Assembly (NCBI GenBank): GCA_965644295.1
Contig: CBFFRP010000577.1
Span: 62,001 to 126,000 of the forward strand
Direction: 5' to 3'
DNA: 64,000 nucleotides
Origin: Paraphysomonas bandaiensis
Lineage: Eukaryota; Chrysophyceae
The position numbers and the translations under genes are program-made. The notes beneath the pieces were generated by a model, which ran no database searches, was not told the origin of the DNA, and saw only the letters and a program-made list of their open reading frames with translations. The stretch's first letter is position 1. Each line of letters starts with the position of its first letter. Below, piece after piece: positions 43,301-55,104 of this stretch.

Positions 43301-45782
43301 ACTAATGGGATCAAGTGGAGCGGTAAGTACCATTCATTGAACTTTGTTTGTTCAGACGTATCCCGTACATAACAGATATGTGATCCATATTGCTGTCGTT
43401 GTAATATCTGATCTACAGGGGAAAACCACTCTACTCGATGTCCTATCAGGAAGAAAGAACACTGGATCAATTCAGGGACAAATGTATGTAAACGGAAAAC
43501 CTAAAGAAGAAAACACTTTTCGTCACATCATGGGTTATGTTGAGCAATTTGATACCTTATCCCCCCACGACACCGCCAGAGAGGCTGTAGAATTTTCAGC
43601 AGCTCTCCGTCTGCCGCGGGGTACTACTGCCAGTGCTCGTAAGGAGTGGGTGACACATGTGCTCTCGATGCTTGAGCTGACCCCGTTAGAGCGTACTCTC
43701 GTTGGAGAAGCGAATGCAGGCGGTATGAGCTTCGAGCAGAGAAAGCGCTTATCTATTGCTGTTGAACTCGCGGCAAACCCATCGATTCTTTTCCTTGACG
43801 AGCCTGTACGTAACATACTGTATGCGTATGTCTTCCAACATATCTGTTACTGCATGATACTAATAGAGTGATGATATTCGTTTACTGATCTATGTAACTA
43901 TTACATGCCTGGCACAGACTTCTGGCCTGGACTCTCGGTCTGCACAAGTGGTAATTCGGTGCATTAGGCGTGTTGCTGCCTCTGGCCGAAGTATTGTTTG
44001 TACCATTCACCAACCCTCCATCTCTATTTTTAAATCATTTGATTCCCTGCTTTTACTGAGACGTGGAGGGCAAACTGTATTCAGCGGACCTCTAGGAGAG
44101 GACTGCGAGTACCTTATTAATTTTTTTGAAGCGATACCTGGGGTTCAACCAATCAAACCACGACAAAATCCTGCTTCCTGGATGCTGGACGTTATAGGTG
44201 CTGGAACGGGGAACAGTGAGAGTATCACGGATTTCCATGTGTATTACAAACAGTCTACTCTTTGTTCTATGAATACGAGAAAGGTATGTTTGGTATTTGT
44301 ATTGGGGCTCAAATAGTCCTGCTGCTGGAGTAAATGCTCTCGGACAATATGTAGTAGTTTAGTTTTCGATGAAATGAATAGATTTTGTGATTGGATATGT
44401 GTGCATTCAGGTGAATGTTCTATGTACAGAGGATAATGCGGATGAAGAAGAGAATAATGCGGATAATCATGCATGCCGATTTGTCCCAGTTTTCGTTTGT
44501 AACGCTTCTAAAACGAGTCGTGAGGACGGACATTACAATTATAATGCCTCTTATGTGATGCAGTTCCGGTATCTTATGTACCGGGAACTTTTAGCTTATT
44601 GGAGGTCTCCTACCTACAACTTCGTCCGGATGGTAATCAGTGTTGTTATAGCTCTGATCTTTTCTTCGACATATGCGGTATAATATATCACATTAATGAA
44701 GCGTTTTTATACGTTGGTATGTAGGATCAAAAGTATGATACTGATGTGGACGTTATCTCCAGGTGTGCGGTGATATTTATCACGCTACTGTTTACCGGTG
44801 TTGTGGGGATGATGAGCGTACAGCCCGTTGTATTTGCCGAACGACCAGCTTTCTACAGGGAGCAGCACTCCAAAGTTTATGATGTTTCTTTGTACTCATT
44901 GGTCACAGGACTTGTTGAGGTAGGTTTTGACTACAGTGTTCCGTACATGATTTTATGAAATAAAGTATATTATACACACATGTGTGGATACAAAGCTTCC
45001 GATGTGACTAATATTTCTTGAATAGATTCCGTACTTACTCGTGTCTTCGCTTATTTTCGTTATTCCTTTCTTTTTTATTGTTGGTTTCGATAACGAAGAC
45101 GTGTCTGAGAAATTTTTTTGGTACTGGTTGTTTCAAGGCCTGTATATGTCGACACTTGTTTTTCTCGGACAATTCTTTTCTGTGCTCCTGCCAAATGAAG
45201 CGACTTCACAAGGTATAGTTAATGTGCGAATATTTTCTCACTGCTTCAGCTCTTGGGAGTGGCTGTAGCTTTGGAACTTATATTTTGATAATGGATGATA
45301 CGTGTTGCAGTTTTATCCGGTATGTCCTCAACACTGCTGTCTCTGTTTGGTGGATTTATGATACGCGCCAAAGATATCCCTGATTTTTGGATATTCCTTT
45401 ACTGGCTGAATCCGTTGCATTACGCATTGGAAGGGCTATTTACTACCCAGTTCCATGAAGATGAGTCCGAGATCACACTTCTCAATGGCCAGCCAACTAC
45501 GGCTGGGGAGTTTGTGGAGAGCTACTATTCCACCTGGATGTATTCCCATAGAATTGGTGATTTTGTGGCACTGATGATATTTATAATCGTATTACGGTAG
45601 GTCGTATGAACCGTGCCACTCTTTCATTTTCGTGTACAGTATGACATTTCAATTCCGTTTCATGTATTACTGTTTTGAAACTCACGATATTTCCATGTGC
45701 TTACTTATTTATTTTCTGACATTCTTTGTTCAGAATTGCCACTTATTTGGCTTTGAAATATTTGAGACATGATAAACGATGA
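40348..45782 (+). CDS. Full-size PDR/ABCG transporter, 12 exons
   Basis: Proposed exons: 40348-40888, 41048-41334, 41434-41688, 41784-41853, 41983-43322, 43419-43805, 43918-44283, 44411-44677, 44725-44919, 45026-45212, 45311-45596, 45734-45782. Phases match throughout, giving about 1409 residues in the reverse order typical of PDR proteins: NBD1-TMD1-NBD2-TMD2. NBD1 has Walker A GPPGCGKSS (split by intron 1), signature [13 protein letters not shown] and Walker [23 protein letters not shown]2 has Walker A GSSGAGKTT (split by intron 5), a variant signature [15 protein letters not shown], Walker B ILFLDEPTSGLDS and H-loop CTIHQPS. TMD2 contains [19 protein letters not shown] and a [13 protein letters not shown] block, both family hallmarks. 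Expected in the plasma membrane, exporting hydrophobic compounds, drugs or lipids. In NBD1 the Walker B catalytic Glu position is Ala (MDAVSNG), so that site is probably hydrolytically weak. Confidence 0.95.
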
Positions 45783-46975
45783 AGAATACTGAAGTTTACA
45801 TTCGGTTTTAATTTGATTAAGTCATGGTAATAATATTCCTTGATCACTTGGACCTTTTCAATTCCGTGGTTGTTTTTTACTGGTCACATGGTATTCCGTA
45901 TAGGTTGGAAACACTAAACACGCATCAATGCTTTGGTACGGAACTTTGCGTAGAAGTACATCATACTTCACTTATGCAAGTTGCCTATATGCAACCTATG
46001 TACGACTCTTTTCAGCCATATTTACTTTCAGGTTATGTTTTCACTTTCAGCTAAATGAAAGCGAATGATTCGCATGTAACTACCTGAATCGGGTTGAACA
46101 GTACGCTAGTATTAGCACGGGCAAATATAGAAGAGATTCAACTTTAACATTCCGTTTGGCAGAAACTATCTTTTAACTTAAATATGATATAGACAGTCAC
46201 TTGTATCTTGTATGCGATTTCTTTAAAATTAAGGCGATTTGGAGCAGAATGGTACCCTATTAACTTAAGCTTATAGTTAGTGCAATATTGACTGATCGAT
46301 ATTATAGGAGGTATAGTAAAGTAGTTATGATGTTGTAGCACTGTGAGTTAGGAACCATGTCATTCACCTCCCCGTCGAAACCGAAGCAAAGATAGAAACA
46401 AGAGCAGGAAGAACTTCTACACAGAAAGGTGAAGCCTCGAGCTTGAGAACCGGAAGGAGAAGAACAAGTAATTCTGCAGAATGTTATTAAAATATAGAGA
46501 AGAGTAGAGTGTGCATTGCATGTTTGTTGCTCTTCTGTTCAATAATTATGTGGTTTTAAGTTTATACAATGACTAGCTTGAACTAGTTTGTAGCTCATTC
46601 ATGTACATAGCAATCAAAGGGTTAGTTGAGCCCATTTTTGTAACTAGGTCGTTTTAACAAGGAATGTACGTTAAAAACGTGGGAAAATTTTTTCCCACGT
46701 TTGCATATTGTTTACTTACTATCTTCTCAATGCTCTGTAGGTTAAGAGAATAGTTTCCTGACTATAGCGACGTACTCATAATATACCCAAAAACTCTAAA
46801 ATAATCATTGAAAGTACTGTATGCATGTATGCATAAACTACTGTATGCATATTTTATGTAGTAGACAACATTCATAAAAATACTATTTTTCCCCAAAGTT
46901 GAAAGAAGCTATAGTACACAACTAATAAGCAAAAAGTAATAATATACTCTGTATTTATACCATACAGTAGTATAT
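45783..46975. other. Intergenic; includes a 12-bp-arm hairpin
   Basis: AT-rich. Short frames (45824-46054, 46144-46341) look like chance. A hairpin at 46676-46701 is listed separately. The left end of the hAT element may start in here. Confidence 0.4.
46676..46701. repeat. Perfect inverted repeat (hairpin)
   Basis: AACGTGGGAAAA and TTTTCCCACGTT form 12-bp arms around a 2-nt centre. It sits about 300 bp left of the first hAT coding remnant; role unknown. Confidence 0.7.
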
Positions 46976-46984
46976 TAAGCAACG

Positions 46985-48790
46985 ATGATGACCGAAAAAA
47001 TTGATGGCAGTGTCATTTACAGAGTCTTCTTCCGAGTGGGTTCAGAGAATCCTCTCAGTGCTCTGTATCATATTTGTTCGTTGTGCAATGATCGCCTTAA
47101 ACAAGATATAAAGCGAGGTACGAACGGAAGTGGTTGCACCTTGGTGCTTGCGGCGACGCACAAGCAGCTTCTGTAGCGTTAAATAGTAGGATAATGGAAT
47201 TTGTACGGATTAGTTATGGGTAGAGGTCTAGCTAGCATGACAAGCATTCAACTAACCACTATATTGGTACAGGTTTCTAACGCCTACTGCTAATAAATAA
47301 AAAGACGTTTAATATAAAGCGAGGTTACACGAGTTGTGTGAATCATATATAACCAAGAGCACCAAATGTGTGGATTTTTCTTGGCGAGAGGAACTTGAGA
47401 GAATTTTGGGAAGTGAAAAACTTCACGGGGGCGATTTATTGTCTTTTGTAAGAAAGAAAGAGTATGTCCTGCTGCAAGGAACTTATTTCGGTGGCTGCAA
47501 TGGGTAGTTATGAACGAACCATTTTCTATCGTGAAGAATAAGTATGTTCGGAAGAACACCAATTTAGCACCCATCTCAGTGACGACGGTGATAAAATATT
47601 TACAACACGCACACATATACTCGTGAAAATGAAGTTAAGTATATTATGTTACCAGATAAATTTGGTCTAGTTTTTGATGGGTGGACATCATGCGATGGCA
47701 CGTCAGATCATTATATTGCAATATTCGCAATGTGGTACAAAAGGAAAAAGAAGCTGGGGTTACGCGAGTGTTACTATGCTGCGGACCTCAAGAGCAACCT
47801 GGTATTGAATTTACTGCGGCTGATATCGGAGATTATGTCATTAATCAACTGCAATTATTCAATAAAACTCTTGCCAATGTCGATTGTCTTGTGTGTGATA
47901 TAACTGTTCAGTAAATCGCTTACTGGCTGAACTAATGTAGAATCCAATGGTTGGTTGCTACTCACATCGACTGAATTTGGCAATTGCAAATATTTCCTGC
48001 GACCAGACAGGCCTCACTACCATTATTGAAATAATAGATTCATTGATGAAGGATCTAAGGACGCTGAAGAATGCAATTTTGCTTGCGCAGAAGACAAACA
48101 TAAAGCCGGAAAGAAGAAATGTAACTCGGTGGTCTTCAACATACAACATGCTGGTTAAATACGTAAAACTGCATCCTTTTCTTATAGTGAATGTAATTTC
48201 CCGAGCACCCTGGAAGATAAGATTCTTACTCCAGCTAAATTTCGAGATCTGAAACAATATTTGACGCAACTTGAAAAAGTTGCAGAGTGTTACGTTGGCC
48301 TTACAAAGAGATGGAACCAATTTGTACCAAGCCCGCCAGTTATTTGATATATGCGGCTACAAGAATTTTCAGAGCTGCATCTATACCTTTCCCTGAGAAT
48401 GCAAGCATTTTGAGAAGGCAGTGGCTAAAATTCAAGGTAACGATGAAAGAGAGTTAGACATTTGCAACTGGATTCATCCATGGAGGTTGGTGCACCCGAC
48501 AGAAATAACGAGGACGAGAGTGAAGGAACTGATTTTTGCACAGCGTGTTCTGGACAGCGCCGAGGCCACCAAGAGAGTTCGACTTGGTACCTATGAGTCC
48601 AACTACCGCTGATTGCTTCATATTGAAGCACAATCTAATGTAGTTGAGAGGCTCTTTAGTCGTGCAAAGTTGATTATGACACCTGAGCGTAGAAACATGC
48701 ATCAATTTCGTCTAGAATCGTTGCTATTCCTACGAGCCGATTACATCATGAAGCCCTGCAAGAAGATCCTGATGTGCCAGTAGAGAGCGA
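46985..48790 (+). pseudogene. Decayed hAT-family transposase
   Basis: Fragments in correct order but in different frames, with several stops. An N-terminal BED-finger-like piece is at 46985-47176 (ICSLCNDRLKQDIKRG). RWLQWVVMNEPFSIVKNKY and RKNTNLAPISVTTVIKYL follow near 47489-47600. Then come MLPDKFGLVFDGWTS (47646, the hAT catalytic-core start), CLVCDITVQ (about 47883), MVGCYSHRLNLAIANIS (47947), RRNVTRWSSTYNMLVKYV (about 48110-48165), and finally the C-terminal dimerisation motif VERLFSRAKLIMTPERRNM (about 48641-48697). These are the standard blocks of hAT elements with BED fingers. At least four frame changes make it non-functional. Terminal inverted repeats and an 8-bp target duplication could not be fixed. 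Confidence 0.82.
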
Positions 48791-49215
48791 GAAGTAGTTA
48801 ATTTGTAGTCTGCTATCTGCTATATTTAACTAAAAATTAGTAATTAAGGGAGCACAACACTATCTATTATATGTGAGTGCTGCTATCTACTTTGTTAGTA
48901 GGTATTAATGGCCATTATAATTGCCGGGAACTGGACTACCATTAATGGTTACCAGGCCCTGGTACAACGTACAGCATGACAAGTGAAAGCAGTGATATAA
49001 GTCTACCATACCACACTGGAACGCTTAAGACTACACATACACTGCAATATGCATTGGGGACTGCTTTATATGTGCCTCATGGCAGGCACCAGGGGAAGCA
49101 GCAATATACCCTTCAGAGCTTGGCAAAAAAGTGAGCGACTGAGACGATAAAAAAGGCTTTTATGATACTTTATATACTATATGTACACACTACTATATAT
49201 GTACTTTCATGAACC
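48791..49215. other. Spacer after the hAT remnant
   Basis: Contains repeated CTGCTATCT motifs near 48811-48890 and the left arm of the 21-bp inverted repeat (49139-49159). No gene. Confidence 0.35.
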
Positions 49216-49358
49216 TCACAGCATTAAAAATAAGGAAGACACAAGATAGACAATCAAATATACAGGTACAAGAAGGACAATCTTGCTACAGAGGCAGCAG
49301 TAACATCCAACTTCATTTTCTGTCATGTGTTCTCCTGAAGCCTTTTTTATCGTCTCAG
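49139..49358. repeat. 21-bp perfect inverted repeat, arms 178 bp apart
   Basis: Left arm 49139-49159 (begins CTGAGACGATAAAAAAGG) is the exact reverse complement of right arm 49338-49358. The right arm overlaps the putative last exon of the minus-strand gene, so the arms may form a long hairpin in its 3' UTR, or be the ends of a small inserted element. Confidence 0.75.
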
Positions 49359-50976
49359 CCGTCAAATACCCAATGTAACTAAAACAGAGCATTATATACA
49401 TCTATGAATAAGCTATGTATCGATAAAACATTGAAGGGGGAAATCTGTATTATCAAATCCAATGTTTCAAAAGCAAGCATCATTTCTCTTCATCAATTGT
49501 TTTCTGCCCGTTACATCAACGGGAAACACTGCGCAAATGAATTAAACTTCACCACTACATGCAATATAAATAAAGAAAATCATACGCAATATACTGTAAT
49601 CACAAGATCTGAGGGTCTGCAATACAAGAAATAGTAGCTCCCCCACTTACCGACACAAATTCGTTGCAATCAATCTTAGCACAAAATCTTGCAATTAACA
49701 AAATATTTCTTCAATATTTTCCGTTTTTAACGCACCGCCAGACCTTGTATTTACTTGTGTATGTCGTGTAATACAATACGTACTTTGCAGTCAATGATGT
49801 ACGCAATTTCGGCTCATAGAAATCGTACTACCCTCTCTTTTTATCAATAACATTCAACTCCTCCTCATTCGGGTGATTTGGTTGGAGGACATAGAAAACA
49901 CAACCATCTATCACTTATACATATGCATAAATATAGTTCAACACCCATATAAGATACTACGGCTCTGTGATGTTATCATTGACACTCACAGTAAAATACA
50001 ACACATTAATATGCACCACATCAGGAGATGTTTCGGAGATTCTTCGGTCTATGGGGCCACTAGTAGGGGTATTTGCCTGAAAAGAAGCTTTTCAACAAAC
50101 ATAGCAATGCAAAGACTTAGAATTAGAAGCATGGAAAGAATAAAAGCTGAATAGTCGCAATCAGTACCATTTGCATGAAGAGACAAGCGGTGTTTACAGC
50201 AGTATGCCGAACTTTTCAGTGAAAATATCATACATATCCGGCAATTAATACCCTCAAGCTGTTCGTGCACGAAGTTCTGAGGTAGGTGTGAACACTGCCG
50301 GGTACGACTAGCAGTATCCTGGAGTCTAGCGTGAAGTTCAGAGCTCAGATGCGGGATAATAATTTTTCAAGTATATTGCTGTGCGGAAGTTACCGCTACT
50401 TCGTGGATTCCCTCATCCAACAACCGATAATATGCTTTAAAAAGTACCAACCAACCAACCAATTAAGTCCCATTAAGTGCTCTTCAAAATAAACATCAAC
50501 GAACAGTTCAGCAAGGTCACGCCAGCTGTTCAGCCAAACCCAAGGTCTTGTTAGTGAAGTTTTCGACTTTTTCAAAGATACGGAGACATCCGGTGGGGGA
50601 GGAGCAGAATCCGTTCCTTTTTCTTGTGTATTTTCCAGTTTTCGACTAGCTTCATGCGAAGACCTGAAATCTCAGAGTGTCACGAGTCCTCTCATCCAGT
50701 TGATTGTCGAACGTATATAATAATTTGAGTGCGTGATCAATGCAGCAAATAGACACCCGACAACATGAATTATCCAAGTTATCATTTCTAGCGAAGGAAT
50801 GAATATTGAGTTGTAATGAAGAGCACTGTAGGTGGTCTCGTCGTCACTTCCGCTACATCTAAAATAGCTGTGCAGACCTCATCGAGATTAGAGTAGCGAT
50901 GCTTCTCTGTATCTGACTGAGACTCCGACTGCATCGAGTTAGTTATCTCATCCGTTACGAGCGGAGGAGGCATCAT
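49216..50976 (-). CDS. Unresolved multi-exon gene, possibly membrane protein (function unknown)
   Basis: I cannot give a full model, but several minus-strand stretches look like real exons with splice signals. 50788-50976 starts MMPPPLVTDEITNSMQ. About 50458-50663 follows a TTTCAG acceptor and reads SSHEASRKLENTQEKG, then RPWVWLNSWRDLAELFVDVY. About 49992-50079, after CTTCTTTTCAG, reads ANTPTSGPIDRRISETSPDV and ends at a GTGAGT donor. About 49830-49900 includes VLQPNHPNEEELNVIDKKRG. The last is 49216-49385, with AETIKKASGEHMTENEVGCY, a Cys cluster and the hydrophobic helix IVLLVPVYLIVYLVSSLFLML before the stop. Frames do not all connect, so it may be a pseudogene or my junctions may be wrong. 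No family recognised. Confidence 0.4.
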
Positions 50977-51588
50977 GTAACTTCATTGAAGAGAGTGACT
51001 GTATCATGCGGCCGCTGCTATAGTGACAATCAGCTACACTGATAACGACAGAGCGATACTGTGTGTGTACTAATAAAACCCAACGAGCCTCTACGAGACA
51101 GACAGACAGACAGACACAGGTACTGCTGCAGGTGTCAATGTGATATTTTAGTAGGGATCCGCTCTGCTTTCATGTCTCCATAGTAGCGATACAACTCCTA
51201 CATGGAGAGATGGGCGCTGAGCACAGTCGCAGTCACAGACGAGGATACTGCAGATACATACCGCACACTGCTGTGTAGACGCGTACGGATGGAGAGATTT
51301 GATTGGATGGTTTATCCTGTCTGGCCTACTTCATGAATATTCCCGCTTTTTGCAATAAAAGGGATTTCTGTGTGGAATATCGGAGTATTCGACGTAGAGC
51401 AGCATGTAGCTGTTAACGACAGGCAGAGTAGCAACACAGCAGGCAGATTGTCTCACCGATTCCTTTATATGGATCAACACACTCATTGTCTACAGCTAGA
51501 TTGTTACATGCTCTGCATGAGTTTTCGCCCGAATCCTTCTGATTAACCCGCCTCTTATTCGTGTTTGAGCCTGTGGATATTTTATAGG
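50977..51588. promoter_or_regulatory. Upstream region between divergent genes
   Basis: Lies between the possible minus-strand start at 50976 and the coiled-coil gene at 51589. Contains a short (GACA)n run near 51098-51116. No clear promoter element. Confidence 0.35.
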
Positions 51589-52895
51589 ATGGCGCATAGC
51601 TCCAGAAAGCCAGCCATGTCCTTCGACAGTCTGCCGTCTCCAAGCTCTTTTTCTGTGACGAGAGCGTGCGATGATGGAGAGAAGATCAGACTTTCACAGT
51701 TAATGACATCTCCGGAGCAGAAGAGACGTATGAGGGAGAGGCGTAAGGAGTCACTGGATCGACACTGCGCACTGCAGCAGAAAGCTAAAATCGAAGCGGC
51801 TAAAAAATCACATGTTGACCGTACAAAATCTGTGAGTGGCAAGCTGAAGTCTCCATTGAAAAATCAAAGTAGCAAGAAAGATGGCGAAGAAGGCAGCCCC
51901 ACAATCAGACATGCTAAGCGCAAAGAATTGGCAGCCAAATTGGAGTATCTTGAGAAATTACAAGCACAAGAGAGATCGGTAGGACAATGTTGTTTATATT
52001 TGTGTGGGTTCAAGATATATGAACACAGGAAGCTACGATGCTAGCCCTCTCTAAGAGTGTTTTAAAACAACACAAGGAATTATTGAAGCAGGAACAGAAG
52101 AATGCTATTCATGTACTAGCCCAAGTCGAGTCTGCCATTGCCGCTGACATTGCGTATCGTCTGGAAACAAACAATTCTTCCCATGAAATTAAACCGTCCC
52201 TGCAATCCAAGTCGAAGGGATCTAAATCAAGCGGCTCTGAAAGCATGCGTATAGTCCAAAAAGGAACGTCTGTGCCTACCGTTCCATTGTCACCAGTTGA
52301 AGACGATAAGAATTCAAGATCTGGGAAGAGTTCAAGTCTCAAAACTTTTCCTAGTACCTCGGGTACACCCATTGGCAATGTGATCGATAAAACTCCGGTG
52401 CCAGTTATTTCCATTAGACGCCCGCTAGCTTCAGACTTGTGGCGTGATATAGTCAATTGGTCGCCATTTGAACACAATGAATATCACAGCGATGTCGAGG
52501 ACATTGGTTCACCTGTGGATGACAGTGGTACTAGAGATATAGACAACTTACAGTTGGAACTGAATGACGTCAGGGTGGATGTGCATGATTTAGAAGAAGC
52601 TGTCGGTGAAACTGTAGAGTATAACATGTTCAATGCATCCGATATCTTGGATATTGTCAAACAGAGTACAACAGATCACTTACGACAGCAGCAGTCAAGT
52701 CCAGAGGAGTGTAATGTCGACTTGGCGGGACCTCACTCCGACGATTTCGATGTTGTAAACAAAAAAGAAGGACAAACTCACAATAGCGTGGCTAGAAATC
52801 CGCCATCGTCTAGGAAGATATGGGGGATATCGAATGCTAAAGATAGCGATAGTTCTAGCTCATGTGATGTGCATGATGATGAATGGAACGATTGA
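51589..52895 (+). CDS. Charged coiled-coil protein of unknown function, 2 exons
   Basis: Exons 51589-51978 and 52029-52895 (50-bp phase-0 GT-AG intron), about 418 residues. The N-terminal third is strongly basic and helical (SPEQKRRMRERRKESLDRH, then LQQKAKIEAAKKSH). A second helical stretch spans the splice junction (AKRKELAAKLEYLEKLQAQE, then KQHKELLKQEQKNAIHVLAQ), which supports the splice. The remainder is Ser-rich and probably disordered, then acidic (LQLELNDVRVDVHDLEEAVG), ending HDDEWND. No signal peptide, membrane segment or catalytic motif. I do not recognise the family; a cytoskeletal or centrosomal role would only be a guess. Confidence 0.7.
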
Positions 52896-53679
52896 ATATT
52901 ATTGGAGTGCGTTTTGCTGGTCTTGTTATAGTTGCTTTGCTGTAGTATTATTGTACAGAAGTCTTGTGAATCAGAATCGTAACCCTAATTGAATATTTTG
53001 ACATTGTGCTGTCGCGGGAAAAACGGGGAGGATATCCTATCATTTGCATGAAAATGCAACGCTGTTGTCAGTTTATCTGTTGAAAGCATTTCAGAGATGT
53101 TTCAGACAGAAGGCTCAAGTCAAGTGAATCTCTACGAGTCAGTTTGATGAATTAGGCTCCCTACACATGTATCTTCTTTAAATTAATCACTCCCATCCGT
53201 AGATGATACGAATTATGAGAACAAAATTTCAATAATCGAAATAGACAATAAGGCTAATGTGACAGAATTGAGAAAGGTAATGTTAAAATATATAGTATCT
53301 CTCAACTGATAGTTATAACAAATAATTTAACAATACAGAGTTCAACGACACATGGGCTATATAAGTGAATAAATACGTACAGCTTCACTTGTCACGTAGT
53401 CTGTACTTCCAACACGTGCAAAAGCCTGGTCAGCGCAACAGCGCAACTAATCGTAATATCTCAATGTTTCACAAACAGTGCATCCTGTATTAGGATAACA
53501 ATATGGCTCGCCCTAAAATCTTATTGACACTTGTGGCATTATGAATCATATTTCTTTTTATTTTGAATGGACGTAGTGATGATGACGACGTCACCGCTGA
53601 TGTCTCATTACTAATGAGTGAGTATGAGGGATATTTGGATTGGAGAGGTGTAGATAATCTATGTGGCAGCAATGTGAGT
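52896..53679. other. Intergenic; one short possible coding remnant
   Basis: Mostly AT-rich. A plus-strand frame at about 53562-53716 (NGRSDDDDVTADVSLLMSEY, then GYLDWRGVDNLCG) looks protein-like but has no start codon and no recognised family. It abuts dispersed repeat copy B and may be a transposon remnant. Confidence 0.3.
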
Positions 53680-54020
53680 TTGGCTATGGAAAATATTATG
53701 CAACCTCGAAAATAATTGGTGAAATTCTAGTCAGTTTTAGTGATAAATCTCTAGCAGTTCTTATGTCCATTCATTACACATAGTGCTGCCTAAGATACTT
53801 GCGCTAACACCACACAACACATCATTTTCAAAAGGCTTGCAAAAAAGCATCAAAATAAACATTCAAAGATAACAATTTATTATAATATATATACATATCT
53901 GCTTAGCACATTGTATGCATATCCAGCACATCTATATGTACGTAATGTATAGCTTATTATTATATAGCAATGGAGCCCTTATTGACAGTGTTATGGGGAT
54001 GAGGAGTGGTTACAATGAAG
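53680..54020. repeat. Dispersed repeat, copy B (partner at about 3.2-3.8 kb)
   Basis: Same blocks, order and orientation as copy A (see 3225-3830) but without copy A's internal 270-bp segment. It runs directly into the hAT-related copy at 54.10 kb. Confidence 0.55.
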
Positions 54021-54096
54021 CCGTCGACAAAACTAGTAGTGAATGTCTTGTTATTAGCAATAGCTGTGTCAGAGTCAGGACTAAAGTAGCAAAACA

Positions 54097-54445
54097 ATTT
54101 AACTAACTAGTGCTTAACTCTGATACCCTACTATTTTATGCTACGTATAAGCTGCTAGTGCGTCACCGCTTTTGCTCTTAAGAGTCAGAACTACAGGCAT
54201 TGACAGTTCGGTGCTTTCTTGGGCTTTCGGCTTCGTCGTCCTCATCGTCCTGTTTCTCTTTATCGTATTCACCTTCGTCAGCAGGTACATCATCTATCAA
54301 TATGCGTCTTGTTAAGCGGTTTATGAGTAAGAATGACAAAGCGATGTACACATACATCTTGGTTCTAACTAGTATGTCTAGCATTCAACTAGCCACTATT
54401 TTGGTGCAGGTTTTTAACGCCTATTGCTAAATAATAAGACTTTTA
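54097..54445. mobile_element. hAT-related non-autonomous element, inverted arrangement
   Basis: The left part (54097-54165: AACTAACTAGTGCTTAACTC through GCTGCTAGTGCGTCACCGC) matches 13540-13605 in direct orientation. The right part (54361-54445: GCATTCAACTAGCCACTAT through AACGCCTATTGCTAAATAA) matches 47240-47310. Relative to the 13.5-kb copy the right part is inverted, so the two related ends face each other. The centre has a minus-strand acidic frame (EYDKEKQDDEDDEAES, to 54178). Confidence 0.5.
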
Positions 54446-55104
54446 ATAAATATATATCTTAGTTTTTTCATGATAACAAATAATTAATTTGTACCTATGA
54501 TCAGTAGCCACAGAACTTAAGATGCTATTATATAATTAAGTCAGTATTCATTAGTGAGATATTCAATAGTAATATTGCAATTATCATTTTCAAGCCAATT
54601 AATTTAATTATTACACAATCCTGAATAGAATTGCTCGATCGATTAGAAAAGTATTGCAATTATTTTTGATGGCTGGGGCGCTACCTTACCATTCCAGTGC
54701 GATATATTTCGTTCTCTAGCCCTGCTCGAATAGAATTTATTGATATTGTTTGTACGCGCCCCGTTTTCGCTCTGCAAACGCTGTATATATATGCTTTCAA
54801 CTTTCAAGAGGTCGTAGCGGGATCACGCAGCACGGTACACCATTGTCAACTATTGTGTCAGCTAAGATCTTTTCCTAATAGAATTACGACTGAAGACTGA
54901 ACATACTGTCGTTGTGTGTGTGTACTAAATAGCCCTTGTTATTGTGACGTATATATGGTATGATTTATAAACACCACTATGATATACTATGAAGGCATAG
55001 ACTCATATATTCTCCGCCAATATTTGTGTACTTCACATAAAAACGTATTCTAACTTTACAACTAACTCTCCAAGCTCTAGCAAATATTAACGAGGTAATA
55101 GTGA
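54446..55104. other. Intergenic, no supported gene
   Basis: AT-rich spacer; should include the 3' UTR of the minus-strand DPF/PH gene. Confidence 0.4.

Noticed and set aside
47290-47616. Minus-strand 108-codon frame
   Set aside because: Antisense to the hAT transposase remnant.
51582-51842. Minus-strand frames antisense to the coiled-coil gene
   Set aside because: Shadow of exon 1; the plus gene has a consistent splice and compositional continuity.
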